DNA of 64,000 bases from the NCBI GenBank assembly GCA_030829985.1, contig JAURNW010000031.1, forward strand, positions 36,668 through 100,667. The letters are read 5' to 3'. This document shows, in pieces, positions 38,160-48,747 of this stretch. The stretch is from Gammaproteobacteria bacterium (GTDB taxonomy: Bacteria; Pseudomonadota; Gammaproteobacteria; Eutrophobiales; Eutrophobiaceae). Made by a program: the position numbers and the translations under genes. The notes beneath the pieces were generated by a model that did not search any database, was not told where the DNA came from, and was given only the letters and a program-made list of their open reading frames with translations. How positions within the stretch are numbered: position 1 is the first letter of the stretch; the number at the start of each line of letters is the position of its first letter.

Positions 38160-39602
38160 TCAATCTGAGTCCGTTTTAATGTTTAAACGCTGAAGCCTGC
38201 TATAGAGTGTAGTACGATTTATGCCCAGTAGACGTGCTGCCTTGCTCAAATTACCATTAGCCTTGGATAAAGCATGGTTTATATATTTCCTTTCCCACAC
38301 TGAAATTTTGTCGTCCAGATGAAAATTCTTATCATTGAATTCCTGTTCGACAAAGTCATCCTCACTGCCCAACTCAAGCGCATTTTGGTCATAGTCAATT
38401 TCCAGTTCTTGCTGTAATTCTTTGACAGATACTACCTGTCCTGAATATTTAGCAGACAACCGTATTACTATATTTCTCAATTCCCTTATATTGCCGGGAA
38501 AGGCATATTCTTCCAGTAATGACATTGCTGCTTTATCAAGTTCAAATGGCGGATTTTCGGTAGCATATATATTCCGAAAATAATCCATAAGAGCAAGGGC
38601 ATCATGTTCGCGCTCTCTTAAAGCAGGGACATGTATCGTTAGTACTGAAAGCCGATGATACAAGTCCTGTCGGAATCCACCGAATCGAACCTCTTCTTTC
38701 AGATCACGGTTAGTCGCCGTAATAATTCTTGCTTTAGAGTGGCGTGGTTTAGTCTCACCAATTCGATAAAACTCGCCATTCTCCATAACTCTTAATAGTT
38801 TTGACTGCAGTGGCAAGGGTAATTCACCTATTTCATCCAGAAACAAGGTGCCTTCTCCCGCTTCTTCAAAAAAGCCGATTTTCTCAGTCACTGCGCCGGT
38901 AAAAGCCCCTTTTGTATGCCCGAACAACTGTGCTTCAAGTAATTCAGGGGTAAACGCGGCACAGTTTATCGTCAAATAAGGTAGACCACTTTGCTTGCTT
39001 AAATTATGTAGTTCTTGTGCCACCAATTCCTTGCCTGTGCCCGAATCACCCTCAATAAGAACTGGAAATGGCGTGTCTGCAAACTGCTGGATCAAATCGC
39101 GGAGGGTTTTAATAGCCGCACTATCGCCAAGCAATTTTGTTTCACTTCGCGGCGACTCTTTTTCTTTAGATTCAGCTTGCAACATCATCATCTGATGTCC
39201 TAAGCGAGTCTTAAGTAATGACATATCACAAGGCTTGGGAATAAAGTCGACCGCGCCGAGCGTCAATGCATGATGAATATTGGCATCATCGTTTTGACCC
39301 GACAAAACCAGAATCTTAAAACTATCGTTTAATGCCATGAGCTCTTCGATTAGCTTAAAGCCTTCTTCAGGTGAATGTGGTTTGGGTGGTAAACCAAGAT
39401 CAACCAATGCCAATGATGGCTTAAACGTTAAATCTTGTAATTGGGACTTTACTTGTTTACGCGAGTCGGCAGTAATGACATCAAAATCCTTTTCCAACAC
39501 GATAGAGAGTGCATCGACGATGATAGGGTCATCATCCACAAATAATAATAAGGGCTTTTCTACGCTCACAAATGCATTTAATTTTTTAACTTTCGCCGAC
39601 AA
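38160..39602 (-). CDS. Sigma-54-dependent response regulator, PrsR-like
   Basis: 480 residues. Receiver (about 17-140) with acidic pocket Asp23-25 and phospho-acceptor Asp68 in LALVDLGLPP; AAA+ sigma-54 activator domain (about 155-395) with Walker A GDSGTGKE (185-192), sigma-54-contact loop GAFTGA (232-237) and Walker B LFLDEIGE (253-260); and a FIS-type helix-turn-helix at the C-terminus (NGNLSKAARLLGINRTTLYS). The DLGLPP-type receiver with a PHSPEEG insert is typical of PrsR/PEP-CTERM-box regulators. It heads the pilus operon. Its likely kinase is encoded at 21756-23429. No -24/-12 promoter was found with confidence. Confidence 0.88.
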   Translation of the reverse strand: MSAKVKKLNAFVSVEKPLLLFVDDDPIIVDALSIVLEKDFDVITADSRKQVKSQLQDLTFKPSLALVDLGLPPKPHSPEEGFKLIEELMALNDSFKILVLSGQNDDANIHHALTLGAVDFIPKPCDMSLLKTRLGHQMMMLQAESKEKESPRSETKLLGDSAAIKTLRDLIQQFADTPFPVLIEGDSGTGKELVAQELHNLSKQSGLPYLTINCAAFTPELLEAQLFGHTKGAFTGAVTEKIGFFEEAGEGTLFLDEIGELPLPLQSKLLRVMENGEFYRIGETKPRHSKARIITATNRDLKEEVRFGGFRQDLYHRLSVLTIHVPALREREHDALALMDYFRNIYATENPPFELDKAAMSLLEEYAFPGNIRELRNIVIRLSAKYSGQVVSVKELQQELEIDYDQNALELGSEDDFVEQEFNDKNFHLDDKISVWERKYINHALSKANGNLSKAARLLGINRTTLYSRLQRLNIKTDSD

Positions 39603-39741
39603 AGCATTGATTCCTAAATACTTTCGCTATCAAACATACAGCCTAAAATGGTTTACAGCAAGTAGAATTAAGATGCCTTGATAGAAAAAAAATAAAGAAA
39701 AAAACCGGACCATTGACTGGGCTCGATTGTGATTAATCTAA

Positions 39742-40608
39742 TTAGAGCTTAACCCTTTGATCTATACCGAGATTTTTCCAAATAGCGAGACTCGCAGCAG
39801 ATTGGTTCATAGTATAAAAGTGTAGACCAGGAACATTGTTAGTGAGTAGTTGCTCACATAACTCGGTAGTGACATCAATCCCGAATTGTCTGATAGAAAC
39901 ACGATCATCACCAAACTCTTGCAAACGCTTGAGTATCCACCGCGGTATTTCTGCGCCGCAGGCGTCTGAAAACCGGACCAGTTGCGTACAATTGATGATA
40001 GGCATTACACCCGCCACGATAGGAATATCGAGCCCCAGTTTTTCACAGTTATCAACGAAGCGAAAATAGGCGTAAGGATTATAAAAATATTGGGTTATTG
40101 CACTATTCGCTCCGGCATCAACCTTTCTCTTAAAGTTTTCCAGATCCGCTGTTGGATTCCGGGCCTGTGGGTGAAATTCGGGGTAAGCAGCAACCTCAAT
40201 ATGAAAATGGTCCCCAGTTTCTTTTCTAATATATTCGACCAGTTCGTTAGCATAACGAAATGGGCCGTAGCCAGCTGCGCCGGAAGGCAAATCACCTCGT
40301 AGTGCAACGATACGTTTAATATCTGTTTCAACATATTTATGCAAGATGGCCTTGATTTCATCAATCTGGCTACCGACACAAGAGATATGCGGTGCAGCTT
40401 CAAGACCGGTTTTATCGCGAATATCCATCACTGTTTCATAAGTCATGTCGCGCGTACTGCCGCCGGCACCAAAAGTAACTGAGAAGAAATCCGGATTCAT
40501 CGTAGCCAATTCGGTCTGGGTCGATTGTAACTTGCCTACTGCCTCAGGTGTTTTGGGTGGATAAAACTCAAAACTAAACTTAGGAGTGTATTGTTTTTGC
40601 GATTCCAT
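39742..40608 (-). CDS. metF: 5,10-methylenetetrahydrofolate reductase
   Basis: 288 residues, standard for bacterial MetF. FAD-dependent reduction of methylene-THF to methyl-THF, which donates the methyl group for methionine synthesis. Seen: FSFEFYPPKTPEA (12-24), FFSVTFGAGGSTRD with the catalytic-type Glu/Thr neighbourhood, IVALRGDLPSG (the LRGD flavin-binding motif), HFHIEVAAYPEFHP and TQYFYNPYAYFRFVD. It lies 94 bp after ahcY, so both are probably transcribed from the riboswitch-controlled promoter. Confidence 0.97.
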   Translation of the reverse strand: MESQKQYTPKFSFEFYPPKTPEAVGKLQSTQTELATMNPDFFSVTFGAGGSTRDMTYETVMDIRDKTGLEAAPHISCVGSQIDEIKAILHKYVETDIKRIVALRGDLPSGAAGYGPFRYANELVEYIRKETGDHFHIEVAAYPEFHPQARNPTADLENFKRKVDAGANSAITQYFYNPYAYFRFVDNCEKLGLDIPIVAGVMPIINCTQLVRFSDACGAEIPRWILKRLQEFGDDRVSIRQFGIDVTTELCEQLLTNNVPGLHFYTMNQSAASLAIWKNLGIDQRVKL

Positions 40609-40662
40609 TATTAAAACCCTGGTAAAGGTGAAGAAGGATCAAAAATTTCTGTTTAATTGGAT

Positions 40663-40685
40663 GGGACAGACTTTACGTCCGTCCC
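40663..40685 (-). terminator. Hairpin between ahcY and metF
   Basis: A 9-bp stem (GGGACGGAC with GTCTGTCCC, one G-U pair on the transcript) and a 5-base loop, 17 bp after the ahcY stop. The downstream tail ATCCAATTAAAC is not strongly U-rich, so this may be a partial attenuator or an mRNA-stabilising hairpin rather than a full terminator. Confidence 0.4.
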
Positions 40686-40702
40686 TTCCTAACTTCACAT
40701 TG

Positions 40703-42118
40703 CTAGTATCGATAATGATCTGATTTATACGGGCCTTCAACTGGCACGTTGATATAATCAGCTTGTTCTTGACTCAATACTGTCAACTTCGCACCGATTC
40801 TATCAAGGTGCAGCCTGGCAACCTTTTCATCAAGATTCTTCGGTAGCACATAGACGTCTTTGCCGTAGTTATCACCACGAGTAAATAGTTCAATTTGCGC
40901 CAAAACCTGGTTAGTAAACGAATTCGACATAACAAAGCTGGGGTGGCCTGTGGCACAACCCAAATTAACCAGACGACCTTTGGCCAGGAGTATAATGCGT
41001 TTACCGTCAGGGAAAATCACATGATCAACCTGTGGCTTAATTTCTTCCCACTCGTATTTTTCAAGACTGGCAATATCTATCTCGTTATCGAAATGACCGA
41101 TGTTACAAACGATAGCCTGATCTTTCATTTTAATCAGGTGCTCATGACGAATAATATTGAAGTTACCGGTAGTCGTAACGAAGATATCTATCATGTCAAC
41201 TACGTCTTCCAACCTAACAACACGATAACCTTCCATAGCCGCTTGTAAGGCACAGATAGGATCAATTTCAGTTATCCAAACCGTTGCACCCAAACCTCGC
41301 AATGACTGTGCACTGCCTTTACCGACATCGCCATAACCGAGTACCAACGCCACTTTACCGGCAATCATGACATCTGTTGCACGCTTGATGCCGTCAACCA
41401 ATGACTCACGGCAACCGTAGAGATTATCAAACTTGGACTTAGTCACTGAGTCATTCACATTGATAGCAGGGAAAGGTAATTCACCCTTCTTTACCATTTG
41501 ATATAAACGTTGTACGCCGGTAGTAGTTTCTTCGGTTACACCCTGAATACAAGCCAGAGTGCGAGAATAGAATGTACTGTCTTCTGCTAACTTTTTCTTT
41601 ATAGAAGCAAACATACACGTTTCTTCTTCAGAGCCAGGATTCGCAATAACTGAAAGATCACTTTCTGCTTTAGTGCCGAGGATCAAGAGCATAGTGGCAT
41701 CACCACCATCATCAAGAATCATATTCGGTGAACCGCCATCGGCCCAGGTCATAATGCGATGCGTGTAATCCCAGTATTCTTCAAGCGTCTCACCCTTATA
41801 GGCAAAGACTGGAATACCTTTGTCAGCAACTGCTGCTGCGGCATGATCCTGAGTTGAAAAAATATTACATGAAACCCAACGAACCTCTGCGCCCAGGGCA
41901 CATAATGTTTCGATTAAGACTGCGGTTTGAATGGTCATGTGTATTGAGCCGGCGATACGCGCACCTTTTAAAGGCTGCTCTTTAGCGAATTCTTCACGAA
42001 TGGCCATTAAGCCAGGCATTTCGGTTTCTGCGACACGAATTTCTTTATGACCCCAATTAGCCAAAGAAATGTCCGCAACGTGATAATCGGGTGATACTGA
42101 TGTAGCAGCTACGCTCAT
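40703..42118 (-). CDS. ahcY: Adenosylhomocysteinase
   Basis: 471 residues, the long bacterial type. NAD-dependent hydrolysis of S-adenosylhomocysteine to adenosine and homocysteine, relieving product inhibition of methyltransferases. Seen: [19 protein letters not shown], the substrate-site LDDGGDAT and [21 protein letters not shown] segments, NAD-binding [23 protein letters not shown] and the C-terminal KSDHYRY, whose Lys/Tyr contact NAD of the neighbour subunit. Preceded by a SAH riboswitch and a good AGGAG site 6 bases before ATG. Confidence 0.98.
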   Translation of the reverse strand: MSVAATSVSPDYHVADISLANWGHKEIRVAETEMPGLMAIREEFAKEQPLKGARIAGSIHMTIQTAVLIETLCALGAEVRWVSCNIFSTQDHAAAAVADKGIPVFAYKGETLEEYWDYTHRIMTWADGGSPNMILDDGGDATMLLILGTKAESDLSVIANPGSEEETCMFASIKKKLAEDSTFYSRTLACIQGVTEETTTGVQRLYQMVKKGELPFPAINVNDSVTKSKFDNLYGCRESLVDGIKRATDVMIAGKVALVLGYGDVGKGSAQSLRGLGATVWITEIDPICALQAAMEGYRVVRLEDVVDMIDIFVTTTGNFNIIRHEHLIKMKDQAIVCNIGHFDNEIDIASLEKYEWEEIKPQVDHVIFPDGKRIILLAKGRLVNLGCATGHPSFVMSNSFTNQVLAQIELFTRGDNYGKDVYVLPKNLDEKVARLHLDRIGAKLTVLSQEQADYINVPVEGPYKSDHYRY

Positions 42119-42144
42119 ATTGTTTCTCCTATGTAAACAAATAA

Positions 42145-42214
42145 GCGAGCGCCGTTTTCGAATGTGCCGTGTTTGTCTGAGCCTAGCGGATTAAAATCCG
42201 TCGCAACGCTCCTC
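42145..42214 (-). promoter_or_regulatory. SAH riboswitch upstream of ahcY
   Basis: On the minus strand the leader reads GAGGAGCGTTGCGACGG, a variable hairpin (GGATTTTAATCC), then the conserved GCTAGGCTCAGAC and, near the end, AACGGCGCTCGC. These are the SAH aptamer blocks in order: GAGCGTTGC and GGCGCTC pair, and AGGCTC forms the core and pseudoknot. It ends 26 bases before the ahcY ATG, close to the ribosome-binding site, which fits activation of expression when SAH accumulates. Confidence 0.92.
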
Positions 42215-42225
42215 AGATCTACGGT

Positions 42226-42259
42226 TGTAAAAAAAGAAGCGGGAGTATATTACTCCCGC
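42226..42259 (-). terminator. Intrinsic terminator after metK
   Basis: Perfect 9-bp stem GCGGGAGTA / TACTCCCGC (42239-42259) with a 3-base loop, followed on the minus strand by TTCTTTTTTTACAA. It is 52 bp after the metK stop and separates metK transcription from the riboswitch unit. A second perfect 7-bp hairpin (AGTTATC/GATAACT) lies just before it at 42277-42295. Confidence 0.9.
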
Positions 42260-42310
42260 GTCAGAATTTCAAAATTAGTTATCGCCCGGATAACTGGAAA
42301 TTTTGTTTTT

Positions 42311-43474
42311 TTATGTCAATGCTTGACGTAATGCGTCTGCTTTATCAGTTTTTTCCCAGGGCAAATCAATGTCGCTGCGACCAAAATGGCCATAGGCCGC
42401 GGTTTGACGATAGATCGGTCGTAGCAGATCCAGCATATTGATAATGCCTTTTGGACGAAGATCAAAAATTTCTCTGATGACATTGATTAATTTGTCTTCA
42501 TCGACCTTACCTGTACCGAATGTGTCAATACTGATAGATGTCGGTTCCGCAACACCAATAGCGTAGGACACTTGCAATTCACAACGATCCGCAAGCCCTG
42601 CGGCGACAATATTCTTGGCCACATAGCGAGCAGCATACGCAGCGGAACGATCTACTTTGGATGGGTCTTTACCGGAAAATGCACCACCACCATGGCGAGC
42701 CATGCCACCATAGGTATCAACAATAATCTTACGCCCGGTTAAACCACAGTCACCAACCGGCCCGCCAATAACGAAACGTCCGGTAGGATTAACCAGATAC
42801 CGGGTTTTGTCGGTAATCATTTCTTTTGGTAATACTGGTTTAATGACTTCTTCGATAATAGCCTGCTCAAGATCTTTATGCGTTATGTCTTCATCATGTT
42901 GGGTAGATAGCACAACGGTATCAATGGAAACAGGCTTACCATTTTCGTAGACAACGGTTACTTGAGATTTGGCATCCGGTCTTAACCAGCCTAATTGGCC
43001 TGATTTACGCACCTCGGCTTGTTTTTTAACTAAAAGATGCGAATAAGTAATCGGAAATGGCATTAATACATCAGTTTCGTTACAGGCATAACCAAACATG
43101 AGACCCTGATCGCCCGCACCTTGATTTAAATCCAGGCCTTCACCTTCGTTTACGCCTTGGGCTATATCGGGTGATTGTTTATCAATAGCGACTAACACGG
43201 CACAGGACTCCCAGTCGAAACCCATATCAGAACTGTCGTAACCGATCTCGCGAATGGTTTTGCGCGCAACCTCTTGCATATCAACATAGGTCGAGGTTGT
43301 TATTTCACCAGAAAGCACGACCATACCGGTATTGACCATAGTCTCACAGGCAATGCGCGCTTTTGCATCATCGGTAAAAATTGCATCGACAACAGCATCA
43401 GATATTTGATCAGCGACCTTGTCCGGGTGTCCTTCAGAAACAGATTCTGAGGTAAATAAATAATTGTTAGCCAT
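42311..43474 (-). CDS. metK: S-adenosylmethionine synthetase
   Basis: 387 residues, the usual length. Makes SAM from methionine and ATP. Motifs: [20 protein letters not shown] (7-26) with the catalytic His, [12 protein letters not shown] (about 118-129) for ATP binding, the P-loop-like [19 protein letters not shown] and DLRPKGII near the C-terminus. With ahcY and metF it forms a SAM regeneration block on the minus strand. Divergent from the thioredoxin-like gene by 147 bp. Confidence 0.98.
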   Translation of the reverse strand: MANNYLFTSESVSEGHPDKVADQISDAVVDAIFTDDAKARIACETMVNTGMVVLSGEITTSTYVDMQEVARKTIREIGYDSSDMGFDWESCAVLVAIDKQSPDIAQGVNEGEGLDLNQGAGDQGLMFGYACNETDVLMPFPITYSHLLVKKQAEVRKSGQLGWLRPDAKSQVTVVYENGKPVSIDTVVLSTQHDEDITHKDLEQAIIEEVIKPVLPKEMITDKTRYLVNPTGRFVIGGPVGDCGLTGRKIIVDTYGGMARHGGGAFSGKDPSKVDRSAAYAARYVAKNIVAAGLADRCELQVSYAIGVAEPTSISIDTFGTGKVDEDKLINVIREIFDLRPKGIINMLDLLRPIYRQTAAYGHFGRSDIDLPWEKTDKADALRQALT

Positions 43475-43621
43475 TTTAATGTTTTGTAATCCGTAGTTTT
43501 ATAATGAAAATTAACGGCGCGAATTCTAACCAGATTAGTACCAATTCGCACGAAGTATGACGATATTTTTGCAAAAACGTTAATATTTATACCTTTATAT
43601 AACTACAAAGGTGTCTCAAAA

Positions 43622-44182
43622 ATGGTTCTCAAGGAAACTCCGGTTTGTAACTTTGGTGAAAAAGCGATTGATTTTGAACTACGTGGTATTGATGGAAAAA
43701 CCTGGTCTTTGGCTGACTGTACCGGAAAGAATGGAATCCTGCTCATGTTTATTTGTAACCACTGTCCGTATGTTAAGGCTATACAATCCAGACTGGTTAA
43801 TGACACCTTAAAACTCATTGATAGCGGCATAAACAGTGTCGCTATCATGTCAAATGACCCTGCTGATTATCCTGAAGATTCCTTTGAAAATATGCAAAAA
43901 ATTGCGGCTGAATATAACTACCCTTTTCCTTATTTATTCGACGAAACGCAGGAAGTGGCCAAGGCTTATGGCGCAATCTGTACGCCTGACTTCTTTGGTT
44001 ACAACGCATCGTTGGAATTGCAATACCGGGGTCGACTTGATGATAGTGGCATAAAACCACCGTCGATCGACAATAAACACGAGCTACTCGAAGCCATGAT
44101 CGAGGTCGCAAACACCGGAAAAGGCCCTAAACAGCAAATTCCAAGCATAGGATGCTCTATAAAATGGAAAAATAATGCTTAG
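43622..44182 (+). CDS. Thioredoxin-family (AhpC/TSA-like) redox protein
   Basis: 186 residues, thioredoxin fold. The redox motif CNHCP (Cys45 and Cys48) follows the first beta strand (LLMFICNHCPYV), and GAICTPDFFGY holds the cis-Pro (TP). The N-terminus FGEKAIDFELRGIDGKTWSL is peroxiredoxin-like. This is a conserved family usually annotated thioredoxin family protein; the real substrate is unknown. No signal peptide, so cytoplasmic. Stands between metK and the tkt operon. Confidence 0.88.
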   Translation: MVLKETPVCNFGEKAIDFELRGIDGKTWSLADCTGKNGILLMFICNHCPYVKAIQSRLVNDTLKLIDSGINSVAIMSNDPADYPEDSFENMQKIAAEYNYPFPYLFDETQEVAKAYGAICTPDFFGYNASLELQYRGRLDDSGIKPPSIDNKHELLEAMIEVANTGKGPKQQIPSIGCSIKWKNNA

Positions 44183-44379
44183 GATCTTGCCCCAAACTGA
44201 TAGGTAAGCGACAATGCGCCGCTTGATTTTAGGTACATACCTGCCTGTACCGCTGTAATTTTATTGAAAATGAAGCACTGCACATGATCACCATTAATGG
44301 TGTCACAACACCAGGCTTTAAATGCAGCATTAAATTAATAATTATTTTATGGGCTTAAGCCCACTTTGGGAGAGGAACT
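44183..44379 (+). other. Leader region upstream of the tkt gene train
   Basis: 197 bp without a gene. Contains a perfect 12-bp palindrome GGGCTTAAGCCC (44351-44362) and the site GGGAGAGGA just before the transketolase ATG. No promoter or regulator site was recognised with certainty. Confidence 0.4.
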
Positions 44380-46377
44380 ATGCTTACTAGGCATGAACTT
44401 GCCAATGCGATTCGTGCTTTAAGTATGGATGCAGTACAACGTGCAAACTCGGGGCACCCAGGCGCACCTATGGGTATGGCAGATATTGCTGAGGTGTTAT
44501 GGAATGACTTCCTGAAGCATAACCCATCAAACCCGAACTGGGATAACCGCGACCGATTCATCATATCTAATGGCCATGGTTCAATGCTGATTTATGCTTT
44601 GCTCCACCTTTCTGGTTACGATCTCCCAATTGATGAAATCAAGCAATTTAGACAATTACACTCCAAGACGCCGGGTCATCCGGAGCATGGTTATGCGCCT
44701 GGAATTGAAACGACTACTGGACCTCTAGGACAAGGGCTTGCCAATGCAGTTGGTATGGCTCTGGCAGAATCGGTGCTCGCAGCAAAATTCAATAAAGATG
44801 GTTTTGAAATTGTAAACCATCATACCTACGTCACTGTCGGTGATGGTTGTTTAATGGAAGGCATTTCCCATGAGGCCTGCTCATTGGCGGGCACATTAGG
44901 TCTGGGTAAATTAATCACGATTTACGACAGCAATCAAATATCGATTGATGGCGATGTTGCGGGCTGGTTTACAGAAGACGTTGCTGCGAGATTTGAGGCA
45001 TACGGATGGCATGTGATTCGTGATATTGATGGTCATGATGCTGAGGCAATCAAAAAGGCACTGGAACTAGCCAAAGCAAATGCCAAACAACCTAGTCTGA
45101 TTTGTTGTAATACAGTTATCGGTTGGGGATCACCCAATAAAGAAGGAAAGGAATCCAGTCATGGCGCTCCGCTTGGAGACGATGAAATTAAACTGACGCG
45201 GGAAAGATTGGGCTGGAAACATGATGCCTTTGTAATCCCGGATGAATATTACTCTGCCTGGGACGCTAAACAGCAAGGGCAGGAACTTGAAGCGCAATGG
45301 CAAAAAATATTCGCTGCGTATGCAACTAGCTATCCTGAACTCGCCGCCGAATACAAACGCCGTATGTCAGGTGAACTACCTGATGACTGGGCCGAAATTG
45401 CCAAAGACTATATAGCAACAACTAATGAGAAGGCTGAATCCATAGCATCACGTAAAGCATCGCAAAATGCTATTGAGGCATTTGCGAAACACTTACCAGA
45501 AATGATCGGAGGCTCCGCAGATCTGACCGGCTCCAACTTAACTAACTGGTCTGGTTCGGTGCTCATCAGCAAAGATAATAGAAACGGTAATTATATATCC
45601 TACGGCGTACGTGAGTTTGCCATGGCCGCGATCAACAATGGTATCGCGCTACATGCTGGATTTATTCCTTACTCTGGCACATTCCTGATGTTTTCTGAAT
45701 ACGCAAGAAATGCTTTGCGTATGTCAGCGTTAATGAAGTTACAAAACATTTTCGTATTCACACATGACTCCATTGGCCTTGGAGAAGATGGACCAACCCA
45801 TCAAGCTGTTGAACAAGCAGCGACATTACGTCTAATGCCAAATATGGCTGTCTGGCGACCCTGCGATGCCGTAGAGTCGGCTGTAGCCTGGCAGATTGCG
45901 CTAGAACGTAAAGACGGGCCAAGCAGCTTATTGTTTTCCCGACAAGCCCTGGCGCATATGCCACGAGACAGTTCACAAATAAACAATATTGCACGTGGCG
46001 GTTATATATTAATTGAGGGTTCTGACAATCCTGATGCCATTATTATTGCTACAGGCTCTGAAGTAGAAATGGCTGTTAATGCAGCAACACAATTCAATGA
46101 GCAGGGTAAAAGCGTTCGTGTTGTCTCAATGCCATGCACCTTTGCTTTTGATCTACAAGATGACACTTATAAAGAATCAGTATTGCCAAACAGTTGTCGG
46201 AAACGAATCGCTGTTGAAGCCGGTGTTACTGATTACTGGAGAAAGTATATTGGGCTGGATGGCATTGCACTGGGCGTTGATACGTTTGGTGAATCTGCGC
46301 CTGCAAAAGAGGTATTCGAATATTTCGATTTAACCGAGAATCATTTGAAAGAAGAACTTAATGATTTACTGGCTTAA
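44380..46377 (+). CDS. tkt: Transketolase
   Basis: 665 residues, standard bacterial transketolase, TPP and Mg dependent, moving two-carbon units between sugar phosphates in the pentose phosphate or Calvin cycle. Seen: [20 protein letters not shown] near the start, [17 protein letters not shown]-binding [14 protein letters not shown], and the pyrimidine-domain [18 protein letters not shown] with the catalytic Glu/His. First gene of the tkt-gap-pgk-pyk-fba train, 46 bp before gap, with a strong Shine-Dalgarno site. Confidence 0.98.
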   Translation: MLTRHELANAIRALSMDAVQRANSGHPGAPMGMADIAEVLWNDFLKHNPSNPNWDNRDRFIISNGHGSMLIYALLHLSGYDLPIDEIKQFRQLHSKTPGHPEHGYAPGIETTTGPLGQGLANAVGMALAESVLAAKFNKDGFEIVNHHTYVTVGDGCLMEGISHEACSLAGTLGLGKLITIYDSNQISIDGDVAGWFTEDVAARFEAYGWHVIRDIDGHDAEAIKKALELAKANAKQPSLICCNTVIGWGSPNKEGKESSHGAPLGDDEIKLTRERLGWKHDAFVIPDEYYSAWDAKQQGQELEAQWQKIFAAYATSYPELAAEYKRRMSGELPDDWAEIAKDYIATTNEKAESIASRKASQNAIEAFAKHLPEMIGGSADLTGSNLTNWSGSVLISKDNRNGNYISYGVREFAMAAINNGIALHAGFIPYSGTFLMFSEYARNALRMSALMKLQNIFVFTHDSIGLGEDGPTHQAVEQAATLRLMPNMAVWRPCDAVESAVAWQIALERKDGPSSLLFSRQALAHMPRDSSQINNIARGGYILIEGSDNPDAIIIATGSEVEMAVNAATQFNEQGKSVRVVSMPCTFAFDLQDDTYKESVLPNSCRKRIAVEAGVTDYWRKYIGLDGIALGVDTFGESAPAKEVFEYFDLTENHLKEELNDLLA

Positions 46378-46423
46378 ACGACACATTTTAAAAATAAGTT
46401 AATATAAAGATTGGAGCATAAAC

Positions 46424-47437
46424 ATGGCAATTAAAGTAGGTATCAATGGCTATGGGCGTATCGGACGCAACATATTGCGCGCCTTATATGAATCTGGACG
46501 AACAGATGAAATCCAGATAGTCGCAATTAACGATCTGGGTGATGCAAATACCAATGCTCATCTTACTCAATATGATACTGCGCATGGAAAATTTCCGGGC
46601 AGTATAGTGGTCGAAGGCGATAACATGATTGTTAACGGCGACAAGGTTCGTGTTTTATCAGAACGTGATCCGGCAAAACTGCCCTGGGGTGAATTAGGTG
46701 TTGATGTTGTTATGGAATCGACCGGTTTTTTTACCAGCAAGGCAAAAGCCAGCGCACATCTGGAAGGTGGTGCAAAAAAAGTGATTATCTCTGCGCCCGG
46801 TGGTAGCGATGTTGACGCAACGATTGTCTATGGCGTAAATGATGATGTACTTAAATCAACGGATACTGTTATCTCAAATGCATCATGTACGACAAACTGT
46901 CTGGCGCCTATTGCCAAGGTACTGCATGAAAACATAGGCATGGTTGCTGGCGTAATGACAACAATTCATTCTTACACCAATGATCAGGTTTTGACCGATG
47001 TTTATCACACCGACTTACGTCGTGCACGCTCAGCGACCATGTCGATGATCCCGACAAAGACCGGAGCTGCAGCGGCTGTAGGATTAGTTTTGCCTGAACT
47101 CAATGGTAAACTTGATGGTTATGCTGTTCGTGTACCCACAATCAATGTTTCTATGGTTGATTTAAGCTTTTCGGCAGCACGTGAAACGACCGTTGAAGAA
47201 ATAAATGCCATGATGAAAGAAGCTGCTAATGGCCGACTAAAAGGAGTGCTGGCATACAATGACGCTCCTTTGGTTTCCATCGACTTCAATCATGATCCTG
47301 CCTCATCAAGCTATGATGCTTCTTTAACAAAGGTCATTGGCGGTACTCTTGTAAAAGTTGTCTCCTGGTATGACAATGAATGGGGCTTTTCAAATAGAAT
47401 GCTGGATACAACTATTGCATTGATGAATGCAAAATAA
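46424..47437 (+). CDS. gap: Glyceraldehyde-3-phosphate dehydrogenase, type I
   Basis: 337 residues. Phosphorylating GAPDH. N-terminal Rossmann fold [16 protein letters not shown] (7-21), catalytic Cys155 in [12 protein letters not shown] (151-162), His in THSYT and [12 protein letters not shown] near the C-terminus. The [13 protein letters not shown] segment (35-47) is common in proteobacterial GAPDH of autotrophs and does not on its own settle NAD or NADP preference. It follows tkt by 46 bp and precedes pgk by 11 bp. Confidence 0.98.
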   Translation: MAIKVGINGYGRIGRNILRALYESGRTDEIQIVAINDLGDANTNAHLTQYDTAHGKFPGSIVVEGDNMIVNGDKVRVLSERDPAKLPWGELGVDVVMESTGFFTSKAKASAHLEGGAKKVIISAPGGSDVDATIVYGVNDDVLKSTDTVISNASCTTNCLAPIAKVLHENIGMVAGVMTTIHSYTNDQVLTDVYHTDLRRARSATMSMIPTKTGAAAAVGLVLPELNGKLDGYAVRVPTINVSMVDLSFSAARETTVEEINAMMKEAANGRLKGVLAYNDAPLVSIDFNHDPASSSYDASLTKVIGGTLVKVVSWYDNEWGFSNRMLDTTIALMNAK

Positions 47438-47448
47438 AGAATAGAAAC

Positions 47449-48660
47449 GTGACCATACTCGTAAAAATTGCTGATCTGGATCTATCGGATAAAACCGTAT
47501 TGATTCGTGAGGACTATAATGTCCCGATTAAAGATGGCAAGGTCAGTAGTGATGTGCGGATTCGTGCAACTCTACCTACATTAAAAGAAGTGCTGGAATC
47601 GGGTGCGAAAATAATTCTGGTTTCTCATTTAGGTCGCCCGGTTGCAGGAGAGTATAATGAAGCTTACTCACTTGAGCCGGTTGCAAAATCTTTAAGTGAG
47701 TTTCTCGGCATGGATGTTCCATTAATAAAAGACTGGACTAATGGCATCGACATGACAAACCATCAAGTCGTGCTTTGTGAAAACGTCCGCTTTGAAAAAG
47801 GTGAAACAAAAAATGATGATGAGCTTGCCCGTAAGATGGCACAGCTTTGTCAGGTCTATATCAATGATGCTTTTGCCACAGCACACCGTGCACAGGCATC
47901 AACACATGGTGTTGCAAAGTATGCCGCCATCTCTGCAGCTGGACCATTGCTAATTAATGAATTAAAAGCTTTAACCAAAGCGCTTAGAGAACCTGCAAAA
48001 CCACTCGTTGCAATTGTTGGCGGTGCAAAAGTTTCAAGTAAATTGACGATCCTTGAATCCTTATCAGAGAAAGTTGATCAACTGATCGTTGGTGGCGGGA
48101 TTGTTAACACCTTTTTAAAAGCAGCCGGATATGAAGTAGGAAAATCACTTTATGAAGCTGAACTCGTGGATGTAGCGAGTAAATTAATGAAACAAGCTGA
48201 AGAAAATGGTTGCCAGATTCCCCTGCCGATAGATGTCATTTGTGGCAAAGAGTTTGACGAAACGACAGCGGCTGTAACAAAATCTGTCAATGACGTTGAG
48301 GCAGATGACATGATAATGGACGTTGGGCCTGAAACCTCTAAACAGCTCGATGCGATGCTGGCAAAGGCAAAGACTATAGTCTGGAATGGGCCACTAGGTG
48401 TATTCGAGTTTGATCAATTCAGTCAAGGCACCAAAAATCTTGCAAATGCTATTGCTACTAGCAAGGCATACTCGATTGCTGGCGGCGGCGATACTATTGC
48501 TGCAATTTCAAAATTTAAAGTTGAAGATAAAATATCTTATATCTCAACTGGCGGTGGAGCATTCCTCGAGTTTCTGGAGGGGAAGAAACTGCCTGCTATT
48601 GCAATTCTCGAAGAAGCTGCTCGCGCATGGGCAGCAATGGAGCGAGCAAGAGAATTATAG
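47449..48660 (+). CDS. pgk: Phosphoglycerate kinase
   Basis: 403 residues from a GTG start, 11 bp after gap; no ATG is available nearby. Motifs: [16 protein letters not shown] (with the common R-x-D-x-N-V-P pattern), [19 protein letters not shown], the hinge [12 protein letters not shown], and the nucleotide-site [12 protein letters not shown] near the C-terminus. Transfers phosphate between 1,3-bisphosphoglycerate and ADP. The GTG start and short spacing suggest translational coupling with gap. Confidence 0.98.
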   Translation: MTILVKIADLDLSDKTVLIREDYNVPIKDGKVSSDVRIRATLPTLKEVLESGAKIILVSHLGRPVAGEYNEAYSLEPVAKSLSEFLGMDVPLIKDWTNGIDMTNHQVVLCENVRFEKGETKNDDELARKMAQLCQVYINDAFATAHRAQASTHGVAKYAAISAAGPLLINELKALTKALREPAKPLVAIVGGAKVSSKLTILESLSEKVDQLIVGGGIVNTFLKAAGYEVGKSLYEAELVDVASKLMKQAEENGCQIPLPIDVICGKEFDETTAAVTKSVNDVEADDMIMDVGPETSKQLDAMLAKAKTIVWNGPLGVFEFDQFSQGTKNLANAIATSKAYSIAGGGDTIAAISKFKVEDKISYISTGGGAFLEFLEGKKLPAIAILEEAARAWAAMERAREL

Positions 48661-48747
48661 TTACCCGTTCTTTGATAACTTGCCGAAAGTTATATACGCC
48701 ATCAAAACAACTAAGAAATTAAACCTTTACGGATAATCACATCTTAA

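Noticed and set aside
44351..44362. GGGCTTAAGCCC palindrome before tkt
   Set aside because: Noted in the leader entry, but a 12-bp palindrome alone, without spacing or a known regulator, is weak evidence for an operator.
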